Part shown: positions 1-8,902 of the stretch, in pieces
Position numbering within the stretch: the stretch's first letter is position 1
How the letters are laid out: the number at the start of each line of letters is the position of its first letter
Assembly: GCF_900187965.1 (NCBI RefSeq)
Contig: NZ_FZNL01000007.1
Location: 1-64,000 of the forward strand
Direction: 5' to 3'
DNA from: Flavobacterium sp. ov086
GTDB lineage: Bacteria; Bacteroidota; Bacteroidia; Flavobacteriales; Flavobacteriaceae
DNA length: 64,000 nucleotides
Translations under genes and position numbers: made by a program
The notes under the pieces: generated by a model
Told to the model about the DNA's origin: nothing
Database searches by the model: none
Seen by the model: the letters and a program-made list of their open reading frames with translations, nothing else

Positions 1-1170
1 GCAGTTTCTTCAAACTACACCATTAGTTATATTGATGGAAATCTAACGGTAACTACAGCAACTTTAACTATTACAGCCGACGATCAAAGTAAAACTTACG
101 GATCAGCAAATCCAGCTTTAACAGCAAGTTATGCAGGATTTGTAAATGGAGATACTGTCGCAAATCTGGCAACAGCACCAACGCTTAACACCACAGCTAC
201 AACGACAAGTCCCGTAGGTACTTATCCAATTACAGCTAGCGGAGCGGTAGATCTAAATTATGCAATCACTTATGTTCCGGGGATATTAACCGTAGTATCA
301 TCCAGTAATGTAAATCTGGCAAGTTTATCTATTAATAGTGGATTGCTTAATCCAGTTTTTTCACCAAATACGCTCGTATATAATGTAAATGTTGGAAATG
401 ACATTCACACAGAAACGATAACTGTTTCTTCTGAAGATCCTTTAGCAAAAATAACTATTAACGGAATTATCGTTGTAAATGGAGGGTCTTTAACTCCGGT
501 TTCATTAGTAACAGGTATTAATACAATGATGATAAAAGTGACATCACCAGATGGCTCAGTTACCAAAACCTATACATTAAATATTATAAAGGAAAGTTCA
601 GATGTAGCAACTTTATCTAATTTATCTATTAGTAATGGTGTATTAGAACCGGTATTTGAATCCGATGTAAAAAATTATAATACTGTTGTTAAGTATGATG
701 TAGCGTCTATAACCGTGACTCCAATAGTTACTGATCTTAATGCTGTTGTAACAGTAAATGGTGTGCCTGTTTTGAATGCTACTGCAAGTACTCCGATAAT
801 TTTAAATACTGGAGAAAATATTATTAAAACAATAGTTACGGCTGAAGATGGTATAACCAAAGAAACTTATACAATTACAGTTTACAAAGCTGTTGGACCG
901 GACAAAGTAGTGGCAACTAATGTTTTATCGCCAAATGGAGACGGGAAAAATGATTTCTGGGAAATTAAAGATATCCTTTTATACCCTAACAACATGGTCA
1001 CGGTATACGACAGAGCGGGACGAATAGTATATTCTAAAAAATCATATAGCAATGATTGGGGCGGAATATACAACGGATCTCCGTTAAACAATGATACTTA
1101 TTATTATCTAATTGATTTGGGCGATGCACTGCCTAAAATTAAAGGTTTTATAACCATTATCAGAGATTAA
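1..1170 (+). CDS. C-terminal part of a giant T9SS type B surface protein (partial)
   Basis: The reading frame is open from base 1, so only the C-terminal 389 residues are present. Bases about 58-297 encode an MBG-type repeat (TITADDQSKTYG...). Bases about 301-594 and 598-885 encode two similar Cadherin-like beta-sandwich units (N-LASLSIN-G-L-PVF and the ending T-TYT-TI). From about 901 comes the gliding-motility-associated C-terminal domain with the SPNGDGKND motif, the type B sorting signal of the type IX secretion system. The protein should therefore be exported across the outer membrane and held at the surface or released, probably as an adhesin. The following PorP/SprF gene is the usual neighbour of type B cargo. 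The ATG at 343 is internal. Confidence 0.9.
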   Translation, partial: AVSSNYTISYIDGNLTVTTATLTITADDQSKTYGSANPALTASYAGFVNGDTVANLATAPTLNTTATTTSPVGTYPITASGAVDLNYAITYVPGILTVVSSSNVNLASLSINSGLLNPVFSPNTLVYNVNVGNDIHTETITVSSEDPLAKITINGIIVVNGGSLTPVSLVTGINTMMIKVTSPDGSVTKTYTLNIIKESSDVATLSNLSISNGVLEPVFESDVKNYNTVVKYDVASITVTPIVTDLNAVVTVNGVPVLNATASTPIILNTGENIIKTIVTAEDGITKETYTITVYKAVGPDKVVATNVLSPNGDGKNDFWEIKDILLYPNNMVTVYDRAGRIVYSKKSYSNDWGGIYNGSPLNNDTYYYLIDLGDALPKIKGFITIIRD

Positions 1171-1248
1171 TTAAGATCGTAAAAAGGCTAAATAGTATAA
1201 TTATTATATCATAACCATATAGATATGAGTACAAGTAAAAGAGTAATT

Positions 1249-2148
1249 ATGAAATTATCTATCATTAGACAAATTCTGTTTTTGAGTATAGTTTTATTGG
1301 TATCAAATTCGGCTAACGCACAGTTAAACAGATTTGAAGCCATGTATTATCAAAACCAATATATAGGTAACCCCGCCATGGCGGGACTAAATAAGGGGAT
1401 CAGTATGAATATTGGATATCAGGGGCAGTGGAGTGACGTACCAGGTAGTCCTGCATTAATGTATCTAACTTTAGAATATAATCCGGAAAGCCGAGTTGCT
1501 TATGGGCTTAATTTTAATAATGACAAAGCCGGTTTAATTACCAATACAAGAGTTTTAGGAACCTTTGCTTATCATTTACCATTAGATGGTGACGATCGCA
1601 AATTAAATTTCGGATTATCTCTAGGAACCAGAATTCTCTCGCTTGATAATAGTAAAGTAAGTGGAGATATAGATGATCCTTCAATTCAGAATTTTAATCA
1701 AGGCGCTGCTCTCGATGGTGATTTCGGAATTTCGTATACCACAAAATTATTAACCGTTCAAGCCTCGGTACCAAATTTAAACAATGTATTTTTTGAGAAC
1801 GACAATGGCGAAAGAAGATACGTAGACAATCAGATATTTTATTCTGCCATAAGCTATAAAGTATACCTGTCCAGTCGAATAAATGACTTTAACATCGAGC
1901 CTCTTTTGGCTTATAGAGGCATTAGAGGATATAAAGATATAGTAGATCTTGGAGCAAGATTCAACATGCCGGAGTACAAGATAAATATATCGGCAATGTA
2001 TCACACGAATCAAGCTATTTCGGGAGCTTTTGGACTTCAATTGAACAAACTTGGAATCTTTCTGGCGTATTCCAGTTATATTGGCAACAATGGCGCATTT
2101 GCCAATGATACTTTTGAGCTAGGATTACGTTATAACTTTTTAGATTAA
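1249..2148 (+). CDS. PorP/SprF family type IX secretion membrane protein
   Basis: About 300 residues, the usual size of PorP/SprF proteins. The protein begins with a signal peptide ending in SANA-Q, followed by the family opening in which residues like NRFEAMYYQNQYIGNPAMAG are typical, and ends as an outer-membrane beta-barrel with a terminal aromatic strand (ELGLRYNFLD). Family members such as SprF assist secretion or surface attachment of one particular type B cargo protein. It lies about 80 bp after such a cargo gene on the same strand, so the two are probably an operon. An in-frame ATG at 1225 would add MSTSKRVI; I prefer 1249 because it gives a compact signal peptide. Confidence 0.88.
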   Translation: MKLSIIRQILFLSIVLLVSNSANAQLNRFEAMYYQNQYIGNPAMAGLNKGISMNIGYQGQWSDVPGSPALMYLTLEYNPESRVAYGLNFNNDKAGLITNTRVLGTFAYHLPLDGDDRKLNFGLSLGTRILSLDNSKVSGDIDDPSIQNFNQGAALDGDFGISYTTKLLTVQASVPNLNNVFFENDNGERRYVDNQIFYSAISYKVYLSSRINDFNIEPLLAYRGIRGYKDIVDLGARFNMPEYKINISAMYHTNQAISGAFGLQLNKLGIFLAYSSYIGNNGAFANDTFELGLRYNFLD

Positions 2149-2778
2149 GTTTAAATAATAGACTTTAATATTTAATATTTTGGATAGGAAGATAAAATTT
2201 TGTAGAAATACATTATTTTGTTCTTCCTATTCAAGTATTAGATAATAAATAATTTTTTATAAATGAGTTTTTGTTATCCTTGCAACAGAACAATAAAAAA
2301 ACAGGATCAAAAGCATCTTAGAATTGACAAAATTAGAATCACTTTCAGACAATCTGTTTTTTGTAAAATTTAAACCTTCCTTTTAAATTAAACTATATCA
2401 AATGCTAATTTTTGAAGTAAAATCACTTTGTTGTTTTCGGTAGTTATTGGCAATATCTTTTGGTTAATCAAAATTAAACCAGAGCCAAATTTGGTTAATG
2501 CTATTATTTTAAGTGTAAATTGTTATTATCACAATTCAGAAAAAAATTATGTTCAAAATGAAATAAGTTTTTTTTAGAATAATTTAATTCAGAAGCAATA
2601 ATTTGTTTTTGAAATTTATTGTAAGGTGTTTAAAATTAATTTGTTAAATAATTTTAAAGTGCGCTTTTTCTTTTTCAGCAGTAACTAATCTACAGATTGT
2701 TTTGACCAATAAGTAGCGTTCGGTTTTCTTCTTTAAATCATTTTCCTGTAGTTTAAATCTTTCTTTTTTTTATATTAA
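2149..2778. other. AT-rich non-coding stretch
   Basis: No supportable gene is seen here. Just after the PorP/SprF stop there is a weak inverted repeat (GGATAGGAAGA near 2181 and TCTTCCTATTC near 2221) that could end transcription, but its loop is about 30 bases. The rest is AT-rich, stop-rich DNA leading into the nrd control region. Confidence 0.5.
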
Positions 2779-2945
2779 TGTTGATAACTGTTTTAGCCAA
2801 GAGTTGTTTTAACATAGCTTTTAATGTTGATAACTTTATTTAGAAACTTTATAAATAGCTATGAGTTTGAGATTTAGAAACTATTGTGCGTGTTGATAAA
2901 AAGAAAATTTTCATCTCATTTCAATGCACCAAAAGCTGTTGATAA
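2779..2945 (+). promoter_or_regulatory. Four identical DnaA-box-like nonamers upstream of nrdBA
   Basis: The nonamer TGTTGATAA occurs exactly four times in the same orientation, at 2779-2787, 2825-2833, 2891-2899 and 2937-2945. The start-to-start spacings are 46, 66 and 46 bp. The first two copies share the longer word TTAATGTTGATAACT. The nonamer differs at one position from TGTGGATAA, the complement of the classical DnaA box TTATCCACA. In E. coli the class Ia nrd operon is controlled by DnaA, so a cluster directly before nrdBA makes DnaA or another replication-linked factor a reasonable candidate. That it is bound by DnaA is inference. Confidence 0.5.
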
Positions 2946-2994
2946 TTGGTCGGTTTTTTAACATCAAAATGGGGATGAAAGAAGAACAGTGGCT

Positions 2995-3002
2995 TAATTT
3001 TG
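2995..3002 (+). promoter_or_regulatory. Predicted -7 box of the nrdBA promoter
   Basis: TAATTTTG fits the Bacteroidota sigma-A -7 consensus TAnnTTTG. It lies 78 bp before the nrdB ATG and 50 bp after the last DnaA-like nonamer. No clear TTG -33 element is visible 19-20 bp upstream, as expected for a promoter that needs or responds to a regulator. Confidence 0.45.
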
Positions 3003-3079
3003 TAAATATAAAAACAACGTTAAATTTCTTAAACGAATGTTTTTTTTCTTATTCAATTCACCATTAAATACTTATTTAT

Positions 3080-4054
3080 ATGTCTATTTTCGATAAAAGA
3101 ATCAATTATAAGCCTTTTGAGTATCCAGAGGTATTACAATTTACAGAAGCCATCAATAAAGCATATTGGGTTCATACCGAAGTTGATTTTACTGCTGATA
3201 CGCAGGATTTTCACTCCCATTTAAATACTGCTGAGAAAACGGCAATCAAAAACAGTTTATTGGCGATTGCACAAATAGAAGTAGCCGTAAAAAGTTTTTG
3301 GGGAAATATCTATGAGCATTTTCCAAAACCGGAATTCAACGGATTAGGAAGTACGTTTGCCGAATGCGAGTTCAGACATTCAGAAGCTTATTCCCGTCTT
3401 TTGGAAGTTTTGGGATATAATGATGAATTTGAGAAATTAATGGAGATTCCTGTGATTCGTAAACGTGTCGATTATCTTTCGGATGTTTTAAAAGATACCA
3501 AATCACAAGACAATAAAAAGTACGTAGTATCGTTAATTCTGTTCAGTATTTTGATCGAAAATGTATCGCTTTTCAGTCAGTTTGCGATTTTATTATCGTT
3601 TACAAGATTTAAAGGTTATATGAAAAATGTGAGTAATATTATTGCATGGACTTCAATCGACGAACAAATTCATGCTAATGGTGGAATTTTTATTGTAAAC
3701 AAAATACGCGAGGAATTCCCTAATTATTTTGATGAAGAAACATTAACACTGATTAAAGAAACGGTTAAGAATTCGATTGATGTAGAAGCAGATATATTAG
3801 ATTGGATTTTTGAAGATGGTGAAATCGAAACCATTAAAAAAGCTGATTTGGTGAACTTTATGAAATTTAGAATAGACGAAAGTCTTACTCAAATCAATAT
3901 TCCAACCATTTTTAACGTTCCAGCCGAAGATTATCGTGCCATGGCGTGGTTCGAAGAAGAAGTTTTTGCCAATAGTCTGGATGATTTTTTTGCAAAAAGA
4001 CCCGTAGAATATACCAAACACGACAAAAGTATTACTGCAAACGACCTTTTCTAA
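3080..4054 (+). CDS. nrdB: Ribonucleoside-diphosphate reductase small (radical) subunit
   Basis: 324 residues, the length of a bare NrdB core. It generates the radical that NrdA uses to reduce NDPs to dNDPs. The di-metal ligands can be placed by eye as E67, E97, H100, E160, E195 and H198 (motifs E-F-R-H and DEQIH). Y104 follows H100 by four residues, as the radical tyrosine Y122 follows H118 in E. coli. The first ligand appears to be Glu rather than the Asp of E. coli. The protein starts straight with the core and has no N-terminal ATP-cone, unlike some Bacteroidota NrdB proteins. The gene is 15 bp upstream of nrdA on the same strand, so the two form an operon. Confidence 0.95.
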   Translation: MSIFDKRINYKPFEYPEVLQFTEAINKAYWVHTEVDFTADTQDFHSHLNTAEKTAIKNSLLAIAQIEVAVKSFWGNIYEHFPKPEFNGLGSTFAECEFRHSEAYSRLLEVLGYNDEFEKLMEIPVIRKRVDYLSDVLKDTKSQDNKKYVVSLILFSILIENVSLFSQFAILLSFTRFKGYMKNVSNIIAWTSIDEQIHANGGIFIVNKIREEFPNYFDEETLTLIKETVKNSIDVEADILDWIFEDGEIETIKKADLVNFMKFRIDESLTQINIPTIFNVPAEDYRAMAWFEEEVFANSLDDFFAKRPVEYTKHDKSITANDLF

Positions 4055-4069
4055 TTAGCCGAAAACAAC

Positions 4070-5767
4070 ATGAATACAATAGATACAATTACAGGAAATA
4101 GAGCTCCGTTAAGCAATGCCGACAATAAAATGTGGTGGAAAAACTCTGAAAGTGAACAAATACTAAACCGTGGTTATCTTTTAAAAGGGGAAACTGTAGA
4201 AGGTGCAATTGACAGAATTTGTACCGCTGCCGCGAAAAGACTATATAAACCAGAACTAAAAGATTCATTTGTAGAAATGATCGAACGCGGCTGGATGAGT
4301 ATTAGTTCGCCTGTTTGGGCTAATATGGGAACAGAACGCGGTTTGCCAATTTCATGTTTTAATGTACATGTTCCGGACGAAATAGAAGGGATTACACATA
4401 AATTAGGCGAAGTAATCATGCAAACCAAAATTGGTGGAGGAACATCCGGATATTTTGGAGAATTGCGCGAAAGAGGAAGCGCTGTAACCGATAACGGAAA
4501 GAGTAGTGGAGCAGTAAGTTTTATGAAGCTTTTTGACACAACAATGGATACTATTTCGCAAGGAGGCGTTCGCCGAGGTGCGTTTGCAGCTTACTTAGAT
4601 GTAGATCATCCGGATATTGAAGAATTTTTGAAGATTAAAAGCATCGGTAACCCAATCCAGAATTTGTTTACCGGAATCTGTGTACCCGATTATTGGATGC
4701 AGGAAATGATTGATGGCGATAGCGATAAAAGACAAATCTGGGCAAAAGTTCTCGAAAGCCGTCAGCAAAAAGGGTTGCCATATATCTTTTTTAGTGACAA
4801 CGTAAACAAGAATAAACCACAAGTATATAAAGATAAAAACCTGCGTATAAACGCCAGTAATTTATGCAGCGAAATCATGCTTCCGTCAGATATTGACGAA
4901 TCATTTATTTGCTGTCTTTCATCAATGAATCTGGAGCTTTACGAAGAATGGAAAGATACAGAAGCAGTAAAATTAGCCATCTTTTTTCTTGATGCCGTAT
5001 TACAGGAATTCATCGAAAAAACAGAAGGCAACTATTATCTTTCGGCAGCCAATCGTTTTGCCAAAAGACACCGTGCACTTGGACTTGGAGTTTTGGGCTG
5101 GCATTCGTATTTGCAAAAGAATATGATTCCGTTTGAAGGTCTGGAAGCCAAAATGAAAACCACAGAAATTTTCCAACATATTAGCGATAAAGCAGATAAA
5201 GCAACTCAGGATTTAGCAAGAATCTACGGTGAACCTGAATTATTAAAAGGATACGGACGACGCAATACAACCACAATGGCAATTGCGCCAACAACTTCAT
5301 CATCGGCTATTTTGGGGCAAACTTCACCAGGAATTGAACCCTTTAGCAGTAATTATTACAAAGCAGGATTGAGTAAAGGTAATTTTATGCGTAAGAATAA
5401 ATACCTTAAAATATTATTGGAAGAAAAAGGTCTTGACAACGAAGAAGTTTGGAGAGAAATCATGCTTAATGGCGGAAGTGTGCAACATATGAGCCAACTG
5501 AGCCAGACAGAAAAAGATGTTTTTAAAACCTTCAAAGAAATCAGTCAGTTAGAAATTATTCAGCAAGCTTCGATCAGACAAAAATTTGTAGATCAGGGAC
5601 AAAGTATAAACCTTAATATTCCGGCAGAATTGCCTGTCAAAGAAGTAAACCGACTTCTTATAGAAGCTTGGCAATTAGGGATTAAAAGTCTTTATTACCA
5701 ACGCAGTCAGAGCGTATCAAAAGAACTTGTTGCAAGTCTTGTTACCTGCAGCAGTTGTGAATCATAA
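4070..5767 (+). CDS. nrdA: Ribonucleoside-diphosphate reductase large (catalytic) subunit, short form
   Basis: 565 residues, about 200 shorter than E. coli NrdA, yet all active-site elements are visible. These are C96 (PISCFN), the N264-x-C266-x-E268 catalytic triad (NLCSE), C282 in FICCLSSMN, the paired radical-transfer tyrosines Y542-Y543 (SLYYQRS), and the C-terminal redox pair C560/C563 (CSSCES). The N-terminus (MNTIDTITGN) runs straight into the barrel and lacks an ATP-cone, so overall-activity inhibition by dATP is not encoded here. The specificity site may remain. It is co-transcribed with nrdB and followed by a strong terminator. Confidence 0.95.
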   Translation: MNTIDTITGNRAPLSNADNKMWWKNSESEQILNRGYLLKGETVEGAIDRICTAAAKRLYKPELKDSFVEMIERGWMSISSPVWANMGTERGLPISCFNVHVPDEIEGITHKLGEVIMQTKIGGGTSGYFGELRERGSAVTDNGKSSGAVSFMKLFDTTMDTISQGGVRRGAFAAYLDVDHPDIEEFLKIKSIGNPIQNLFTGICVPDYWMQEMIDGDSDKRQIWAKVLESRQQKGLPYIFFSDNVNKNKPQVYKDKNLRINASNLCSEIMLPSDIDESFICCLSSMNLELYEEWKDTEAVKLAIFFLDAVLQEFIEKTEGNYYLSAANRFAKRHRALGLGVLGWHSYLQKNMIPFEGLEAKMKTTEIFQHISDKADKATQDLARIYGEPELLKGYGRRNTTTMAIAPTTSSSAILGQTSPGIEPFSSNYYKAGLSKGNFMRKNKYLKILLEEKGLDNEEVWREIMLNGGSVQHMSQLSQTEKDVFKTFKEISQLEIIQQASIRQKFVDQGQSINLNIPAELPVKEVNRLLIEAWQLGIKSLYYQRSQSVSKELVASLVTCSSCES

Positions 5768-5774
5768 AAGTAAA

Positions 5775-5796
5775 AGTCGGATAATCCGGCTTTTTT
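5775..5796 (+). terminator. Rho-independent terminator after nrdA
   Basis: AGTCGGATAATCCGGCT folds into a 7-bp stem (one G-U pair) with a TAA loop, followed directly by six Ts. It starts 7 bp after the nrdA stop codon. Confidence 0.85.
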
Positions 5797-5817
5797 ATTG
5801 ATATTAGTATAAAAAAC

Positions 5818-6016
5818 CATTGAGCAATGTTATTAAGTTAAGCTTTTAGAAAATTAAACTATTACAAATCAAATCCGTTTTTATCCGTGTTTTTACGAAG
5901 TAAATCTGTTTTATCTGTGTCAAAATTAGACGCTGATTTTACTGATTCGCTAAAGCGAAAACGCTGATAAAACGGATTTTTCTAATTACTTTCCTGATTA
6001 AACTGTTAAGCAATTT
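5818..6016 (+). repeat. ~190-bp dispersed intergenic repeat, copy 1
   Basis: This block begins CATTGAGCAATG, contains TTTTTACGAAGTAAATC and TTCGCTAAAGCGAA, and ends near CTGTTAAGCAATTTT. The reverse complement of 48519-48717 matches it almost base for base over the whole length (judged by eye at roughly 85-90%). A shorter relative lies at 11213-11310. The core TTCGCTAAAGCGAA is a perfect palindrome. It is non-coding in all frames and probably a mobile or REP/MITE-like element. Confidence 0.75.
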
Positions 6017-6026
6017 TAAAAGGCAA

Positions 6027-8507
6027 TTATCTTCGGCCTCTAAATCCTCCACCACCTCTAAATCCTCCACCGCCGCCACCTAAACGGCCGCCGTCTCTTT
6101 GGAAATTTTGAAATCTTTGTGTTTGCTCCTCACCACGATCTCTGGAGAATGCTGAGCGATCAAGATCATTTGTAATATCAGGACGACCAGCTTCTCCCAG
6201 AGGTTTGTCAGGATGTCCAAGTGTTTGGTTTGATTTTGGAAAGTTATCGTGTTGGAGTCCTTCGCCTGTATTACGGGTAGCGCCTCCAAGTGTTTGGGCT
6301 GATTTAGGTAAGTTATCATGTTGGATTCTTTCACCACCGGTATTACGGGTTGCGCCACCAAGATTTTGATCAGGTTTATTGCGCTGTATTTCGTTGCCGG
6401 ATTTTTTTGATGAACCCAGAGTACCCGCTTGCGTCCAGCCACCATTGCCATTGTTATAATGACTCCAGTTTCCGTTTTGGTCTCTTTTATATACATGTCC
6501 GTCATGTCCCGCATATAAATTATTATTGGTTCGAACCGTAGTTCCGCCACCTCTGTGATGCGTGATTACACCTTCTTTACCACCAGAAGTTTGATAACCA
6601 ATTGCAGTACCGCGTCGTGTTGTAATATGCCCTGATTGTACCCATTGATTGCCATTTGTAGCTGCAGAATGTCCCCATTGTGCATAAGCATTATGACCTT
6701 GAGCAGTTCTGGCATAGTTTCCTGTCCACGGATTATAGGAGGCGGCCACAGTACGACCTCCGTACCATCCCTGAACACTTGCAGAACGTCCGTATCTACC
6801 CGTTGCAGGATTGTACCAGGCAGATGTTCCTGCAGATCCGTAAGGACCGTAAACTCTTCTTCCGGCAGCCCAGCCACCTGTCCAAGGATTGTAAACTGCT
6901 CCGCCTCCGTAAGTATAAGGCCAAGGGCGATAAATTGGATATAAACCACCATAATAAATATAAGGCGGATAGTAAAATCCTGTACCGTATGTTAGTAAGG
7001 CACCTACAGTTGCACCAATAACAAAAGCACCAAAATAACCCGCTGTAGTACTGCTTTCAACAGTTGTATCAGTGGTAGTTTGCGTTACATATGTCACATT
7101 ATATACAGGAGAACTTGGCGGGATAGTGTAAATTTCTTTAGGTACAGAATCAGCTGTTTTCCAAGGTCCGTTTGGACTTGTAGACATGAACCAAACTGCC
7201 TGAAAACACAAATAATATAAATCACCCACCTTTATAACCTTATCCTGAGTATTACTTGCATACTGCATTTTTGTACCTTCGATAGGTTTAAATTGTGGAG
7301 TTCCATCATAGGTAACTTTTGCTTTTGCTTCGGCATCAGCTTTGTTTATAACTGCCATTGTTGGAACCTGAGCTAACATCACAGCATCCTGAGCTTCCTG
7401 CGTTCCGGGTACAGAAGCCAAAACATTGGCTCTTGGAGAATCTTTAGGAATTTTAGCAAAATCAGAAGGAAGTTTATTTCCGGCATACGTCCATGGTCCG
7501 GTTAATTCCTTAGATCCAAACCATCTTCCGGATAATAATACATAATATTGACCATTGCCTTCGCTGGCAAAAATATCATTTTCGGTATTGTCGATATACA
7601 TCAATTTGGTTCCGGGTATTTTTACAAATTTTGGACTTCCGTTTACGGCAATTAACTCAGCAGGTTTGTTGCTAAAAAAAACTTCTGGTGCTGTGCCTGT
7701 TGATGGGGGTGGAATCATTTTTTTGACATCATCAAAGTTTTGACCTGATGGCAGATTACTCAAACCAGAAGGAAGGTTTGTGGTTTTTGCCCATTTTCCG
7801 TTTAAGTTTTTTGAAGTAAGCCAAATATTATCTGCAAGCAAATAGTAATCCTTGGATGTTTTATCAAAAAACAAATCCCAATTTGTATTGACCACGTATT
7901 GTATATCTGTTCTTTCAACCGGTACCAAAACAGGCTCTCCTTGTACAATAAGCAGTACTGCCGGATTAGTGCTGTAAAAAATTTGAGGAGGATCATTCTT
8001 TGCAGCAATTCCTTTTGATGGATTCTTGGTTTGGTTTAAATCTGTCAGAATTCGGTCCACAGAAATTGGATCACCACTTTTGGGCAATGTTTCTTTGAAC
8101 AACTTTTCCATTTCAGGAACTTTTTTTTCATCAAGTGCAGGAAATCGAACATCTGTTACCTGAATATTTTTAAAAAAAACGTTTCGATTGTCTTTATCGA
8201 CCAATGTTTCTGCTTTTAAAGAAGCTACACCCAAAACTTGTTTTCCATCTTTGGGAGTTAAAGAAAAAGCTAATCTGGCTGTAATTTCTTTATAATCTTT
8301 CCAATCATCGACCTGAGGTTGATAATAAACCAATTTTGTTCCATTATTAGTAGTTTCACGAGGCCAGCCATTATCGGCAAGCGCACTAGAATCAGCGGTG
8401 GCAGACTGTGATGCTTCCGGATTTGCTGAATCTGGATTTTTTTCTTTCTTACAAGAGAAAAAAAAGGAACTAACACAAAGTATAATTATTAGAATGCTTT
8501 TTTTCAT
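6027..8507 (-). CDS. Large repeat-containing lipoprotein with Gly/Arg-rich tail
   Basis: 826 residues. The signal peptide ends in a lipobox with Cys19 (FFFSC-KK), so a lipid-anchored envelope protein is expected. Three related units occupy about residues 174-246, 274-346 and 382-456, each with the pattern P-x(4)-S-x-P-A-x-L-I ... G-P ... G-x-W (for example YYVLLSGRWF and LTGPW). The hydrophobic-glycine segment 490-510 (GYFGAFVIGATVGALL) is followed by a Tyr/Gly/Pro-rich region full of NPWTG and NPATG words. The tail has repeated GGATRNTG/LGGATRN units and ends in GGGGGFRG-type repeats. Similar proteins are sometimes labelled carbohydrate-binding family V/XII, but no catalytic motif is visible and the function is unknown. 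It stands alone, with no operon partner. Confidence 0.85.
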   Translation of the reverse strand: MKKSILIIILCVSSFFFSCKKEKNPDSANPEASQSATADSSALADNGWPRETTNNGTKLVYYQPQVDDWKDYKEITARLAFSLTPKDGKQVLGVASLKAETLVDKDNRNVFFKNIQVTDVRFPALDEKKVPEMEKLFKETLPKSGDPISVDRILTDLNQTKNPSKGIAAKNDPPQIFYSTNPAVLLIVQGEPVLVPVERTDIQYVVNTNWDLFFDKTSKDYYLLADNIWLTSKNLNGKWAKTTNLPSGLSNLPSGQNFDDVKKMIPPPSTGTAPEVFFSNKPAELIAVNGSPKFVKIPGTKLMYIDNTENDIFASEGNGQYYVLLSGRWFGSKELTGPWTYAGNKLPSDFAKIPKDSPRANVLASVPGTQEAQDAVMLAQVPTMAVINKADAEAKAKVTYDGTPQFKPIEGTKMQYASNTQDKVIKVGDLYYLCFQAVWFMSTSPNGPWKTADSVPKEIYTIPPSSPVYNVTYVTQTTTDTTVESSTTAGYFGAFVIGATVGALLTYGTGFYYPPYIYYGGLYPIYRPWPYTYGGGAVYNPWTGGWAAGRRVYGPYGSAGTSAWYNPATGRYGRSASVQGWYGGRTVAASYNPWTGNYARTAQGHNAYAQWGHSAATNGNQWVQSGHITTRRGTAIGYQTSGGKEGVITHHRGGGTTVRTNNNLYAGHDGHVYKRDQNGNWSHYNNGNGGWTQAGTLGSSKKSGNEIQRNKPDQNLGGATRNTGGERIQHDNLPKSAQTLGGATRNTGEGLQHDNFPKSNQTLGHPDKPLGEAGRPDITNDLDRSAFSRDRGEEQTQRFQNFQRDGGRLGGGGGGFRGGGGFRGRR

Positions 8508-8792
8508 AAATTAAAAATTAGATTACGATTTACTGAAAAATTTATTTTTATGAATACACTCATAAAAATTGTTGCAGATAAAATTAAACGTGCAAAAAAT
8601 ATAAAGCTACTAATCTGGGGATAAATTGGTTTCATTTTAGAAAATGAAACGCCTCTTTGTAGTTTTTCAAAAATAAAAATAGCGTAAGAAGTTATACTTC
8701 ATGCAATTCTCAATGTTATGTCAATCTTGTTAAGACTATAAAAGTCAAAAGTAAATTTGTAAGTTTTTGATTTATTAACGTTGAATACAGGC
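8508..8792. other. Intergenic region upstream of the large lipoprotein
   Basis: No gene is seen. The region must hold the minus-strand promoter of the 826-aa lipoprotein, but I could not place a convincing TAnnTTTG box. Confidence 0.4.
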
Positions 8793-8826
8793 AAAAAAAA
8801 AGCCCAATCCGTACGAATTGAGCTTT
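8793..8826 (-). terminator. Rho-independent terminator of the regulator-SMR operon
   Basis: Read on the minus strand, AAAGCTCAAT and ATTGGGCTTT form a stem around TCGTACGG, followed by a run of Ts (the A-run at 8793-8801 on the plus strand). It lies about 80 bp after the SMR gene stop. Confidence 0.75.
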
Positions 8827-8902
8827 AAGTAAATATCCAGATTAGATTTTATAAACTTTAGACTAAACAAAAGTTTATAAATTAAAAAACGATCAATTTT
8901 TA

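Noticed and set aside
2149-3079. Degraded ATP-cone or other gene upstream of nrdB
   Set aside because: All frames are stop-rich and no cone-like residues are visible.
6080-6952. Long overlapping frames on both strands inside the 826-aa lipoprotein gene
   Set aside because: They are shadows caused by the low-complexity Gly/Asn/Tyr-rich codons of the real gene.
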